A DNA stretch of 64,000 nt from Dactylorhiza incarnata (GCA_033032865.1 JAWHQI010000099.1:3585501-3649500), one strand, 5' to 3'; counted from the first letter of the stretch, positions 21,950 to 34,189 are shown. Translations and numbers: made by a program. The notes: generated by a model not told the origin, from the sequence alone.

Positions 21950-23287
21950 TGTTGGAGCATGCGTTCCGCACTCGTCCGGTTTGAGAATAACAAATCTCGA
22001 ATGTATTTGATCCTATTTTTGATTAATGATGTGCAGATAACAGGTGCAAAAATAACATGATTTCAATTGAAGCAAAATGACATTTTCCAGAAATTTGAGC
22101 TATCGGATTTCCGACAGTGCTATCGGATTTCCGACAGCGCGTTTATTTGATCTCTGCGCAGCGGTTAGGATCTATCGGATTTTTGATATCGCTATCGGAT
22201 GGCGATAGCCCACGATCTTCCGATAACGCCAGGACGTGCAGCAGTTACCACACAGCGGTTTGGATCTATCGGATTTCCGATATCGCTATCGGATGGCGAT
22301 AGCCCACGATCTTCCGATAACGCCAGGACATGCAGCAGTTACCTTGGCTATCGGATATCCGACAGTGCTATCGGATATCCGATAGCCCACGTCTCAACCA
22401 CGACCTCAACACGACGCAGAAACTTCATTTTAGTGGGACACGTGGCAGCCTCTGAAGATATCGGATTTCGGCGACAGCGGCTATCGGACGGCGACAACTC
22501 CTTTTTTATTTAAAGGACTCAAAACTTCGTGGAATTCAGTTCTTCAGATTTCTAAGCCTCCTTCCTGAGTGTTATCGTCTAGAGAGCTCCAGAGAACGAA
22601 AATCCCCATCCTTGAAGGAGAAAAGAGAGAGCGAAGCCGAAGATTGTACACGCATTCCAAGGAGACTGTCTCAAGGGATCTTCGCTGTTTTGGTCTAGAA
22701 ATTCTAAAGGGGGTTTTTCATATTGTATTTTCATTCATTCACTTTTCATTTTGTAATCGTTGGAGAAATCGTCGTCTTGCGTGCGGCGTCTAAGTCCTTG
22801 CGCGGCTTAGGGGAAAATCGCTTCCTTGTGCGGAGCGTCCAAGTCCTTGCGTGGCTTGGTGGGAAATCGTGGCCTTGTGTGCTATGTCTAGATCTTGGGA
22901 AGATCTAGAGGATAGGCTTGGGCTTGGTCTTGGGAGAGACAAGTGATAGCCTTCCGATCCTTGGGAGAAGGATTGGTAAACCAAAATTGTAGAATTTTTT
23001 ATTAACATAATTGTGCCTTGATCTTAAGCATTGTTAAGATCATTTTTATTGTATGCAAATTTCATGATTAATATAATTATGTATTTTTCTTTAATTACAT
23101 ATTTGGTGGCATAATCTTTATCTTAGAAATTTGTTTTTGAATTATTTAAAAAAAAAACACATTCTTTGGAAATTGTTTAGAAGTAATTTTTAGAAAAGTA
23201 AAACTTGTTTAAAAATTCTTAAGGAAAAATTATATTTCAAACACACCCTTATTCACCCCCCCTCTAAGGGCGTCATACGATCCAACA
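21950..23287 (+). repeat. S1: solo LTR of a Sirevirus-like element, 1338 bp
   Basis: It starts TGTTGGAGCATGCG, ends GATCCAACA and is flanked by AAGGC on both sides (21945-21949 and 23288-23292), a perfect 5-bp target duplication. No internal region remains, so two LTRs recombined. The end carries the CACCCCCCCTCTAAGGGCG signature shared with S2 and S3. A TATTTAAAGG box lies near 22507-22516, preceded by dense CTATCGGAT/ATCCGATAG palindromes from 22097 on. Confidence 0.95.
22161..22345 (+). repeat. 94-bp tandem duplication in the S1 LTR
   Basis: Two adjacent copies start at 22161 and 22255 (GCGGTTAGGATC / GCGGTTTGGATC). Each contains CTATCGGATGGCGATAGCCC and CTTCCGATAACGCCAGGAC. The copies differ at only a few positions. 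The unit lies upstream of the TATA-like box. Confidence 0.85.
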
Positions 23288-23505
23288 AAGGCGTGTTTAA
23301 TTAATAAATTACCGAACAAACACGGGATGAAGAACCGTCCCGAATCATTTAATTTTTCTGGTAATTTATTTAAAACAATCGCCGAACATTCTGCATTAAG
23401 TGAAACGCACAAAATATCTTCAGGTTTCTTTTTATTTGATAATAAATCTTTGAGATATTTCGCGTATTTAGGTATTTGAGAGAGTGCCTCGCAGAATGGA
23501 ACATT
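23288..23505 (-). pseudogene. Athila gag end / protease start, between S1 and S2
   Basis: On the minus strand this short A2 piece reads NVPFCEALSQIPKYAKYLKD, then CVSLNAECSAIVLNKLPEKL and GRFFIPCLFGNLLIKHA. It corresponds to the Athila block that precedes the LGASINLM protease motif. It joins gag at 38286 on one side, across S2, and protease at 21949 on the other, across S1. This confirms both insertions are simple. Confidence 0.9.
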
Positions 23506-23510
23506 GATTT

Positions 23511-23599
23511 TGTTGGAACATGCTTTCCGAATAATGGCGTCTCATGATCAAGTTGTATCAGAGGGAGGTTATTCCAAATCGGCTTAACAACCGGGAATA
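23511..23599 (+). other. S2 5' LTR stub, 21-bp filler and primer-site remnant
   Basis: Bases 23511-23529 equal the start of the S2 3' LTR (28140-28158). Bases 23529-23549 are an exact copy of 23595-23615, the sequence around the gag start codon. TTGTATCAGAGGGAGG follows (from 23554), a decayed tRNA-Met primer site; S3 has TGTTATCAGAGCGAGG at the same place. About 1.3-1.6 kb of LTR is missing. Confidence 0.85.
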
Positions 23600-25098
23600 A
23601 TGGCGTCTCATGATCTCGCTTCTATTAGTGGGGGGAATTTTTATAATGAAGAAAAATCCCTTGCACCACGTTTATTCGAAGGAAGAAATTATAAAGGGTG
23701 GAAATTATTAATGGAAAAATTTATTAAAAATTTAGATATCAATGCGTGTGATATAGCAATAGTTAGACCAGCGAATGAATCAAATAAACAGGAACGACAT
23801 CTAAATGCAAAAGCCTTAAATAATATTTTCTGTGCTTTATCTCAAGATATCTTTAAATTAATATATTATTTTTTAGTGCATACAAAGTATGGAAATTTCT
23901 TGAAGAAATGTATGATTTTCCTCTTACTGGTATGGAACAAACACAAGAATTGGAGAACATACAAGCTTGCACAAATTTTCAAGAAAGCTCCTCTCATGAT
24001 GAATCAATGGAGCACACATCAAATGGAAGAGAAGAAGTACTGTCTTCGGAAGAGGAGTGCCAAAAAGATGTCAAAGAAACTATGTGTTCAAATCGTGCCT
24101 CTTCCGAAAGCAACGTAAGGAAATCAAATCCCATTTTTTGTACTTCTATCTCTTCATTACAATTGGTTCAAACTACAAAGTGCAAAATTAAGAAATTAAA
24201 AGATGCTAAAAAACATTTGCGCTTAGAAAACAAAAATTTAAAGGCAAAAATTAATGAACAATCAAATTCAAATTTATCTAGTTCTATCCATGGTTCCTTA
24301 GTTGAAAACATTACACCTTGTGTAGAATATAATGAATTAAAAGAAAAACACAAGGTACTTGAAAAGGAACTTCTCTTTATAAAAGAACAAAATGAAAGAT
24401 TATGTTTAGAAAATTCATCTTTGGAAAATGATTGTACTAAGTGTAAAGAATATAAAATTGAAATTAAAGAGATGGATGAAACATTTGATGTATATAGAAA
24501 TAACTATCAAGATCATATTGATTCAATTGTTTCCACTCTTAAAAATAGCACAATCGCTTATAATAAAGCTAGACATAATTTAAAGATTAAGAATGATGAA
24601 TTAAGATCAAAAATCAACTTGCTTATGAAAATGGTAAATACAAATTCACAATATCAAACTATATCTAAAAACAAGTTGAATATGAATATGAACATCTTAC
24701 CTAAGTTTAAAAAAGGGAGCAAGGAACATAAGGGATTTGTAAATCAAAATCACCATAATTTACAATATCATGTTTCTCCCAACCTAAAATTAAATGCAAG
24801 CAAATTTCCTTCAAAGTATAAATTCAAAAACCTTTTTGATCCAAATATTCAAGTAAATGATTATGAAAATTTGAAAACTAAAAATAATGTTTTGCAAAAT
24901 CATCATGGAAATTTGACAAATAGAAATAATATTAAACCAAGGTTTGAATGGAGGCCCAAAGTTAAAGATGAAACACTAACTCCACTCAAAAGGGCCCATT
25001 CATCACTATCTCCCCAAAAGCAATCACGATATATTTGGGTACCCAAAGGAACCGTCATACCCGGTCCTCTTTGGATACCTAAATCTCTCATTCATTAG
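23600..25098 (+). pseudogene. Sirevirus-like gag of S2, one frameshift
   Basis: ATG 23600 opens MASHDLASISGGNFY, then the gag core RLFEGRNYKGWKLLMEKFIK and FCALSQDIFKLIYYF. A T-run at about 23870 is one base shorter than in S3, which shifts the frame. The second frame (in use from about 23875, open from 23908) continues to 25098. It contains a long Lys/Glu/Asn-rich coiled coil (about 24170-24660: KIKKLKDAKKHLRLENKNLK, LEKELLFIKEQNERLCLENS) and a basic, Asn-rich tail. The tail ends RYIWVPKGT ... GPLWIPKSLIH, the ending typical of Sirevirus gag before protease. No CCHC knuckle is visible. Confidence 0.85.
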
Positions 25099-26138
25099 TA
25101 TCCAATAATTTCCATGAAGTAGAAATCAACTAAAAATAAAATATTAATTATCTACTTCATGATATGCTTTATTTCCTTTTTGTTTTTACTTTTATTTCTT
25201 TGAGCCATCATGATATGATCACTTTATATAACTTGTGATATGACTTTCACATATTAAACCAAAATTCATAAATAAATCAAATTGATTAAAGTTGAATAAT
25301 AAGTCATGTCATTTTTCAAGTGATCTACTTATCCTTTTTATTTCTATCCTTCTAAATCCATTTCCTAAAAGTCTTATAAAATTTGAAAAACTAAATTTGT
25401 CACATGATATTATTAAGACTAAATAAAATAAGTGTCAAAATGGATTCAAAAGGTGTTTTTTGGGGTATTAGGCTAGATTTATAAAATGCGCAAGTTTTGC
25501 TTAGGTATTTAATATATTTGCGTCATTTTTTATTACCCCTAATATGTTAAATCATAATCATGTCAAACCGGATTTGAAAAATTGCATGAATATTATTTCA
25601 CTTATTTATGATCATTTCACTCAAGCATATGTTGTGCAAAACTCAAGAATTATGCTTTAATGAATGTGAAACCCATGTACTAAAATTTTAACTTCCGCAA
25701 CTTTTTGCGATTTCTTCTCGTCTCTTCACTACATTAGACAGGCCTTACATTGCACAAACATAATTATGAAAAATCGGAAGCAAAATCGAAGTAAATCTAC
25801 GCTATATGATTAAAATAAGCACTCTTTGTGAGCTAACGCAGGCGCTAGTACCTAACGCCGGGGCTAGTTCAAGTATCTGATTTTTTGTAATTTTAAAATT
25901 CTGAAAAATCACTAGATATATATTATTTTATATGTACTACTCATTTTTGCAATTCTGCCTGTAATTTTTTTTAAATACAAATACAAAATTACAAAAGCCA
26001 AATTACAAAAAACACTTTGTTTCTTTCTTCGGTTATTTGTTTGATTTCTATTATGCAAAAATCAAATACAAAAATATAAAACAAAAACAAGTATAAAAAA
26101 TTATTGTTTTGAACTTAACTGTTTTATGTATCTTGGGA

Positions 26139-26217
26139 AAGGGAGATTTGGGCTATCATCCCATCACATCACCTAGTACCGGGCGAACCTCTCACAGGGT
26201 AGACCTCGGGAAGTCCA
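26139..26217 (+). other. Conserved ~79-bp module, copy 3 (S2)
   Basis: It contains GGGAGATTTGGGCTATCATC, CACCTAGTACCGGGCGAACC and AGACCTCGGGAAGTCC. It is nearly identical to the S3 copy and clearly related to both copies in the Ty3/Athila element A2. Confidence 0.85.
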
Positions 26218-26745
26218 AGATCAAATTATATGAGTTCAAACTTTAAATTAAAATTATTTTTCAAAAAATATAAGAAAACTGTATGGACTTTATTATGAAA
26301 ATCAAGCATGATTTAACCCATCTTTTAGACCTTCTACAATGTTACAATTCATTCCTTCAAACTACGTTGAACATTATTTTTTATCATGCTTTAATATATC
26401 TACTCATTTGTGTATAAAATTGTATTGTAAAAGTTGTATAAAACTAAGCTTAGCATACCTCTAAGTATGAGTAAATATTTTATGTTTGATAATGATATTT
26501 ATTCACTCACTTATTTTGGCATTGTCTACATATGCTTTTAATCTAATAATGCTTGTGTATGTTTTGTAATAGTACAATGAATTAAAATTGCACAAGTATC
26601 TTACCTACACTACCTTTATTTGCACTTTTAAAAGTTAAGAAAAGTTGTTATGTTTTCATAAACTATATTGGTTTGCAAAACAAGTGTATTCGGAGAACTT
26701 TGTACAAAACAAAAATCTTAAAATAATGTGACAAAGATAACTCCA

Positions 26746-26985
26746 CCAAGTACTACTTGAACCTCCTGATAAGTCTTAATAAGCGTTATGAGGTTGAGCA
26801 CCTTGGAAAGAATAGTAAAGTGTCTTGTGCAAACCTTATCTTTCATTCAAAATAAAAACCACTTACTCTTAAGTACACCAGATCACTAGTCTCAATATTA
26901 AAATAAAATAAAATATGTGATCCCCCAAGAACTACTTTGCACCCTGATAAGTCTTAATGAGCATTGTGTGTGCAAAGCACCTTGG
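26746..26985 (+). other. Pair of related RNA-type hairpins in S2
   Basis: Hairpin 1 (26746-26806) has outer arms CCAAG/CTTGG and inner arms AACCTC/GAGGTT. Hairpin 2 (26925-26985) has the same outer arms and an 8-bp inner stem CTTTGCAC/GTGCAAAG. Both loops contain CTGATAAGTCTTAAT followed by an AGC-type segment. The inner stems differ between the two hairpins yet stay complementary, which points to selection for pairing. S3 repeats both at 34714-34774 and 34888-34949. Confidence 0.7.
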
Positions 26986-27364
26986 TAGTTGTACATTTTT
27001 TTGTGCATTGAAGTGTGTGGAAGTAAAATTATTTGTGTTTTATTGTGCTCTTTACTTTACATATTTCTTGTATTTTTTGATTAAAACATTTGTTTACTCT
27101 ACTCAAAATACACTTTTGTGCACATCATTATCTTCCATAACACTTCTTCTCATGAGTATTGGATCCTAATGCAAATTCTATACTACTCTTTATTTATGAA
27201 ATGCACTAGATAACCTAGCATGCTCTCTACAATGTTTTGTATGTTTTGAACTTGTGAATTAATATAACGTTGTAGTAATTTCTTTTTGAAAACTTTATTT
27301 CATGCTTGGTTACTTTATTGTCAAAAAAAAAATTTTAAATGCAAAATTATTTACAAAAACATCT

Positions 27365-27530
27365 CCAGTGGGGCCTTGCGAGGCACTGGGGGCAAAGAGT
27401 GCTAGGTTAAATTTTGTCTAGTGTTTGCATATGAGACTAACACCCCAACCTACAACATGTATGCAGCTCCTCATGCCCATCCGTCACTTAGTACGGGGCT
27501 AGGGTGTAGACATATTGTCTGGGTAGATTG
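27365..27530 (+). other. Second conserved noncoding block of S2
   Basis: It starts with a hairpin (27365-27389: CCAGT, then GCCT-TGCG-AGGC, then ACTGG) and continues with ACACCCCAACCTAC ... TCACTTAGTACGGGGC ... CTAGGGTGTAGACATATTG. It is nearly identical to 35839-36003 in S3, although the DNA before it differs in length. The TAGTAC-GGGC part resembles the core of the 79-bp module. ACACCC and GGGTGT can also pair across the block. Confidence 0.75.
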
Positions 27531-27902
27531 GTTATTTGGAAATCATTACTTTTTATGCTTAAAACGTTTATAAAGCAAAATCCTTTGTGTACTTAAAATG
27601 CTACAACATCTATTTTGTTATGTCTAAAATTCTTAATCATTTACCATGCTTCACAATTCCTATATAGATGTTCACTTCTAAAAATATTTCTTCATGCTTT
27701 CCATATCTTTACTACTTGTACGCTCGATCATGAATACGTTTTCCCTACAAGTGGTTTCTTTATGACTATTTCTTCATATTCCTCTTTTTTCTCTCTCCTA
27801 TCTATTGTATTTTTCCTAAACGTTTAACTCTTTATCATGATCATTCCCTCTCTACACAGTTATTGCACTTTTTGTTGGACTATCTCTCCACCCTCTTTTG
27901 AT

Positions 27903-28139
27903 AATACCAAAAGGGGGAGAAAAAATTTGAAAGAAATTAACATGTTTTGGGGAGTCAAGTTCATAGGAAGTTTTGTTGTAGGGGGAGCGTTCACTTAGGG
28001 GGAGAATTCATTTAGGGGGAGCATTTGAACATGCCTAATTTTCATGCCATCTATGTTAGTTCTCTATTATAAACACAAATTCCTATCAATTGAATTATTT
28101 ATTTCTAAGGGGATTTGTTATTATCAAAAAGGGGGAGTT
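27903..28139 (+). promoter_or_regulatory. Multiple polypurine tracts of S2
   Basis: Tracts of the form AAAAGGGGGAG or TAGGGGGAG occur at about 27910, 27980, 28000, 28014 and, next to the LTR, 28129-28139. Repeated tracts are a known hallmark of Sireviruses. The last is the usual primer for plus-strand synthesis. Confidence 0.85.
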
Positions 28140-29286
28140 TGTTGGAACATGCTTTCCGCATCGCTTGGTTTGACAATAACAAATCCTATTGTATTTGATC
28201 ATACTTGTTTTGTGTTTATAGTATGCAGGATTCTGTGCTTTCAATCTCCATGGAAATATGTTTTTGCTGCAACCTAATAGCGTTAGAACTACCGCTGGCG
28301 CTAACAACCGCTGAGAAGAAACCGCTGAGAAGGAAACGTGCATTCGACGAAATGGAAGCTGCGTTCGACGAATTGGCGCTCGACGAAATGAAACCTGCGT
28401 TCGACGAACTGCATGCTCTACCATGGCGCTCGACGAAATGCATGCTTTACCGTGGCGCGCTAGAACTACCGCTAGCGCTAGTGATCGACGAAAATGGAGG
28501 TCGACGAAATGAAGGCGGCATTCGTAGAAGATGCGCCCGATGAAGTGCTCTACCGCGGTGCGTTACAACTACCGCTCGCGCTAGTTTTGTTCGACAAAAT
28601 GAATGCTGCGCTTGATGAAATGTAAGGCCAGCTCGACGAAGATGCACCCGACGAAATGATCTACCGCGGAGCGCTAGCACTGACGCTGGCGTTCGCATAT
28701 ATGGAAACTATTGACAGAAAAGAAACAGTGGAGAAAAAGGAATATTGACGGGTCGCTATGTTTGGCAAGTACTATCGCAGCGCATTAGGTCTAACGCCCG
28801 ACGGTAGCTTTTGGAAACATCCGATCAGCAGTTGATTGAGGAGCAGTTTTGGAAGAAGATTGCGGCTGAAGGAAGGAAATCTCGCTAACGCGGGGCATTA
28901 GTGTTACCGCGGTGCGCTAGTGTTTGGTGCTCAGAATGTTGCCTAAACTACCACGATCCGTGTGCTTCATTGCCTTATGTATATACCGTGGGGCGGTAGT
29001 ACTACCGCAAACGGTAGTGACTGAATCTATAAAAAGACGCGCGCCACCTCCGTTGTTGCTTGCTGTTGCTGAAATATTTGAAGCCATATATTCAGAGCTC
29101 TCGTGAGAGCCTTCTCCAAGCAGCCCCAAGAACTCCGTCAATGTTCGTGAACGCAAAGAACTTGAAGACCAATACGATCACGCCAACATCGACATCAAGT
29201 TCTACTTTTGAGGGAGTCTTTAGTTTGTGTTTTGTTTTACTTTCAAATTGTAACCTTTATATCTTTTGTTCGATAGAGGAACTCGC
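28140..29286 (+). repeat. 3' LTR of S2, left part
   Basis: It starts TGTTGGAACATGCTTTCCG and runs to CTCGC at 29282-29286, where S3 is inserted. It contains clusters of TTCGACGAA-type motifs and GCGCTAG half-sites (28330-28700), a TATAAAAAG box near 29031-29038 and the transcribed part. The remainder is at 37820-38280. Short ORFs on both strands (28205-28698) are produced by the repeat motifs and are not genes. Confidence 0.9.
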
Positions 29287-30644
29287 TGTTGGAACATGGT
29301 CTTCCGCATCTCCTAGGTCTGAGAATAACAAATCCTATGTGTATTTAATCTTGTGTGTTCAAGTGTGCAGGATAACAAAGTCCACATGACTCAAGGATTA
29401 CATAAGAAGGATGCCCCCAAAGTTGAGCCAACAAATCCAAAACATCTACTAGCGCTGGCGGTAGTACTAGCGCAGGCGCTAGCTATCGTTCGACTAACAA
29501 TTAGCGGCGCTTGACGAAATTGAGATCGACCAATGTTGAAGCCCGCTCGACAAACTCCAGTCGATGAAATTGAGCTCGACGAATGTTGAAGCCTGACCAA
29601 TGAATTGAGTTCGACGAAATTTCATTCGACGAACTGAAAGCGGCGCTCGACGAAATTCTCATCACGGCGTTCGACGAAACTTTGCTCGACGAAATCTTAG
29701 CGGCGTTCGACGAAATCTCGTTCGACAAAATATTGTCTTAAGCAAAATTGTCGGAAGAACTTATAGAAGGAGATAGCGCCAGGCGGTATCCGATAGCGCA
29801 GGCGATAACGAGGAGCACAGTAGGCAAGAGATAAAAGTTTCCTCCGATTGAAGATTCTGCCGCGCAGAATATGTCCTAATATAGGATAGCGCCTGCGGTA
29901 ACACTAGCGCAGGCGCTAACGCTAAGTCTATAAAAAGGACATCTTGGCTCCGTCTTCTCAAGCCTCTTGAGATCAAGAATTCCAGAGCTTCGTGCCACAA
30001 CAGAGAGAGGAAGGTTCAGAGATATACTCCCACAAATCCATAAAGACTAAAGGAGATCCATGGAGAAGATTTCAACACGCATCATCATCGTGATGAAAGA
30101 CCGCATCGACTCTTATCATACTCTGCGTCTTCATCTACTTCTCCAAGAGATCCACATAGAGGGAGTTTATATTATTGACTTTTGAATTCACATCTTTTCT
30201 GTAATCGTTTAGTAAATTCGCCTCGTGTTGGAGACTAGGTCTGGGTAGGACTTAGGGCTGAAATTCACCTCGTATTGGCGACTAGGTCTCGGGAGTAGGT
30301 CTAAGGGGTTCTCGAGGCCATATCCGGGGAAGGATTGGTTAGAGCGGCTTGAGGCCGTTTTCGGGGAAGGATCGGCTAAAGCCAACAGGTTTGTGGGGAT
30401 ACGAGTAGGTATAGAAAACAAAAAGAGTCTTTCTATTAGCTTTGATTCTAGCTTCGATAAGAGATCAAGTTTTGTAATCATGCTTCTCAAGTTAATATAA
30501 TCATGTCTTTACTTTTACTTCACTTGATTTGTCTTGATCTTCTCTAGTTTAATAATCAAAGCTTTTTCAAAGTTATTAAAAATATAATATAAGTTTTTAA
30601 AACCCTTATTCACCCCCCCTCTAAGGGCGCATACCGATCCAACA
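29287..30644 (+). repeat. 5' LTR of S3
   Basis: TGTTGGAACATGG ... GATCCAACA. The U3 part has an array of TTCGACGAA and CGACGAAAT motifs (29500-29730), then TAGCGC/GCGCTA palindromes. TATAAAAA lies at 29929-29936. The end contains CACCCCCCCTCTAAGGGCGC. The primer-binding site follows after two bases. Confidence 0.94.
29500..29936 (+). promoter_or_regulatory. S3 LTR promoter: TTCGACGAA array and TATA box
   Basis: About a dozen copies of TTCGACGAA or CTCGACGAA lie between 29505 and 29730. Two palindromic GCGC blocks follow (CTAGCGC-AG-GCGCTA near 29903-29919), and TATAAAAA is at 29929-29936. The 3' LTR has the same layout (36655-36900, TATA near 37096-37103), with an even better palindrome. Confidence 0.75.
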
Positions 30645-30693
30645 AGTGTTATCAGAGCGAGGTTATTCCAAATCGGCTTAACAACCGGGAATA

Positions 30694-32138
30694 ATGGCGT
30701 CTCATGATCTCGCTTCTACTAGTGGGGTAAATTTTTATGAAGAAGAAAAATCTCCTAAACCACCTTTATTCGAAGGGAGAAATTATAAAGGGTAGAAATT
30801 ATTAATGGAAAAACTTATTAAAAATTTAGATATCAATGCATGGGATATAACAATAGTTAGACCAGCGGACGAATCAAATAAATAAGAGCGTCACCTAAAT
30901 GCAAAAGCCATGCATTATATTTTTTGTCCTTTATCTCAAGATATTTTCAAACTAATATATTGTTTTTTTAGTGCATACAAAGTATGGAAATTTCTTCAAG
31001 AAATGTATGATTCTCCTTCTACAGGTATGGAACAATCGCAAGAACCAGAGAATATGCAAGCTTGCACAAGTCTTCAAGAATGCTCCTCTCATGACAGATT
31101 CATGAAGTGCACATTAAATGGAAAAGAAGAAGTACTGCTTCGGAAGAGGAGTGCCAAAAAGATTTAAAAGAAACCATATGTTCAAATCATGCCTCTCCCG
31201 AAAGCAATGTAAGGAAATCAAATCCCATCTTTTGTACTTCTAGTTGTACTTTACAATTGCTACAAATTACAAAGCGCAAAATTAAGAAATTAAAAAATGC
31301 AAATTGCAAATTGCGCTTAGAAAATAAAAATTTAAAAGAAAAAGTTAAAGTAGTATCAAAATCTGATTTATCTAGCTTTACTCATGTCACTTCAATTGAA
31401 AATACAAAACCTTGTCTTGATTGTAATGATATTAAAGAAACATTTAAGGAACTTGAAAAGGAAATTATTTTTATAAAAGAACAAAATGAAAAATTATGTT
31501 TAGAAAATTCATCTTTGATAAATGAATGTGCTAAGTGTAAAGAATATAAAATTGAAATTAAAGAGATGGATGAAACATTTGATGAATATAGAAACAACTA
31601 TCAAGATCATATTGATTCAATTGTTTCCACTTTTAAAAATAGCACAATCGCTTATAATAAAGCTAGACATAATTTAAAGATAATAAATGATGAATTAAAA
31701 TCAAAAATCAACTTGCTTATGAAAATTGTAAATACAAATTCACAATATCAAACTATATCTATTAACAAGTTGAACATCTTACCTAAGTTTAAAAATGGGA
31801 ATAAGGAACATAAATGATTTGTAAATCAAAATCACCATAATTCACAAAATCATGTTTCTCCCAACCTAAAATTAAATGCAAACAAATTTCCTTTAAATTA
31901 TAAATTCAAAAACCTTTTTGATCCAAATGTTCAAGTAAATGATTATGGAAATTTGAAAAATAAGAATAACACTAAACCAAAGTTTGAATGGAGGCCCAAA
32001 ATTAAAAATGAAACATTAACTTCACATGAAAGGACCCATTCATCACTAACTACCCACAAACCTACACGCTATATTTGGGAACCCAAAGGAACCATCGCAC
32101 TTGGTCCTCTTTGGATACCTAAATCTCTTACTCATTAG
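30694..32138 (+). pseudogene. Sirevirus-like gag of S3, multiply broken
   Basis: The start at 30694 corresponds to the S2 start (MASHDLASTSG). Compared with S2, a tryptophan codon is TAG (about 30795), a glutamine codon is TAA (about 30883), a frameshift lies near 31110-31140, and a TGA at about 31815 interrupts the C-terminal part. The T-run at 30963 keeps the frame that S2 lost. The long coiled coil (31270-31680) and the ending RYIWEPKGT ... GPLWIPKSLTH at 32138 are retained. Confidence 0.85.
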
Positions 32139-34110
32139 TATCCAATCATTTGCATGAAGTAGAAATCAACTAAAAATGAAATATCATTATTCTACTTCAT
32201 GATATGCCTAACCTTTTTTTCTTACTTTTGTTTATTTTCTTTTCTTTGAGCCATCATGATATGATCACTTTATATAACCTGTAATATGGCTCTCACATAT
32301 TAAACCAAAATTCATAAACAAATCAAATTGAATAAAGTTGAATAAAAAGTCATATCATCTCTCAAGTGATCTACTTATCCTTTTCTTCTAAATCCATTTC
32401 CTAAAAGTCTTATAAAATTTGAAAAACTAAATTTGTTATATAATATTATTAAGACTAAATGAAATATGTGTCAAAATGGATTTAAAAGGTGTATCTTAGG
32501 GGTATTAGGCTAAATTTATAAAATGCGCAAGTTTTGCTTAGGTAGTTAATATATTTGCATCATTTTCAATTACCCCAAGTATGTTTAATCATAGTCATGT
32601 TTAAATCGGAATTGAAAAATTGCATGAATATTATTTCACTTATTTCACTCATGCATATGATGTGCAAAACTCAATAATTAACGTTTAATAAATATGAAAC
32701 TCTAATGAAGATGAAACTCATGTACTAATTTTAACTTCAACAACTTTTTGCGATTTCTTCTCGTCTCATCACTTCATTAGACAGGCCTTACATTGCACAA
32801 ACATAATTAAGAAAAATCGGATGCAAAATCGAAGAAAATCTAGGCTATATGATCAAAATAAGCACTCTCTATGTGCTAACGCAAGCGCTAAGACCTAACA
32901 CCGGCGCTAGCTTAAGTGTTCGATCTTCTGAAAATTTAAAATTCTGAAAAATCAATAAAAATATATGTATTTGTTTAATATTCAAAAACCAAAGAGAAAA
33001 TTTACAAAACTCTTCAAAATAAACATAGTTTCTCATATTCACTATTCACCTTACAACGTTTCTATTTAATAATTTGAAAAGGTTGAATATGAATTTTCTT
33101 TAAAAAATTCCTCATGTACATTATCATGAATAATTAATTACGAGTACTTAATCACTATGAATTAATATTATTGATCATATAAAATAATCATGCAAAATCA
33201 TATGATCTTTTAAGTCAAACATCAAATATAACTACAAAAGATTTTATTCCTTCCAAACATATAGCCTGTGATCATGATTACTATATGAATCTATTATGTT
33301 TTGCATAGACCATAAAATCAACTCTATATCTATATGAATAAATAAATTAGAATCATCACTTTATTTTATGTCTAAAATTTGAATCTCTATTATTACATAC
33401 ATGCAACATTGTATCAACAAACCTTGGTATAACATTAATCTCAAACTTATCATACTAACATTGTCGCCTAAAGAATATTTGTGTCTATGTTAGGCTTTAT
33501 ATATTTACCAAGACATACAGGCTGGGTATTCTCATCTAGGGCTTATCCATGGTATTCCTGTGCATGAACATTATGGTTAATCACTAAAATCATGCATATT
33601 TGATTTGTTCATTCATGTAATCTCATGCAAAGTTTTGTTGGTAAAGTCATATACAAAATCGCTAATGTTTCATGAAATTTGCACTATCTAGACATCTCCT
33701 AAAAATCTGAAATTTCAGCATGAAACTACTATTGGAACACTTAATCAAGATCAACAATTAAAAATTTCAAAATCATAAAAAATCATGTACTATTTCCCGC
33801 GCTAGTGCTAACGCCGGCGCTAGCGCACCTATGTGTTTTTCTGTATTTTTAAAATTTTGAAAAATCCCTAAAAATATATTAATCTATATGTACTATTCAT
33901 TTCTGCACTTTTGCTTTTATTACATTTTTGAAAAATCAAATACAAAAATACAAAAGCCAAATTACTAAAAATATGTTTTGCCTTTTTGGTTTTTTGTCAT
34001 TTGTTTAAATTCTATTTCTAAAAGCAAAAATCAACTAAAAAATATAAAACAAAACAAAAACAAGTATCAAAAATTATTATTTTGAACTTAACTTTTCTAT
34101 GTATCTTGCG

Positions 34111-34189
34111 AAAGGGTGATTTGGGCTATCATCCCATCATATCACCTAGTACCGGGCGAACCTCTCACAAGGTAGTCGTCGGGAAGTCC
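34111..34189 (+). other. Conserved ~79-bp module, copy 4 (S3)
   Basis: TTTGGGCTATCATCCCATC, CACCTAGTACCGGGCGAACC and GTCGGGAAGTCC are kept. It is nearly identical to the S2 copy. Confidence 0.85.

Larger units (their letters stand above)
25099..28139 (+). other. Noncoding interior of S2 in place of pol
   Basis: AT-rich with no gene. Most of it aligns with 32139-36453 of S3, so it is family sequence and not random decay. It carries the conserved module (26139-26217), two related hairpins (26746-26985), a second conserved block (27365-27530) and five polypurine tracts at the end: about 27910, 27980, 28000, 28014 and 28129-28139. AACGCAGGCGCTAG-type palindromic half-sites like those of the LTR occur near 25840-25870. 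Confidence 0.8.

Noticed and set aside
21950..23287. Host gene or promoter suggested by the long stretch free of retroelement ORFs
   Set aside because: Perfect AAGGC target duplication and LTR tips show it is a solo LTR.
26925..26985. Possible hammerhead ribozyme (CTGATGAG in one S3 copy at about 34909)
   Set aside because: Other copies read CTGATAAG, and the GAAA box and cleavage-site arrangement are missing; the hairpins are better explained as another structure.
28205..29728. ORFs on both strands in the S2 and S3 LTRs
   Set aside because: They arise from TTCGACGAA repeats, which are open in several frames.
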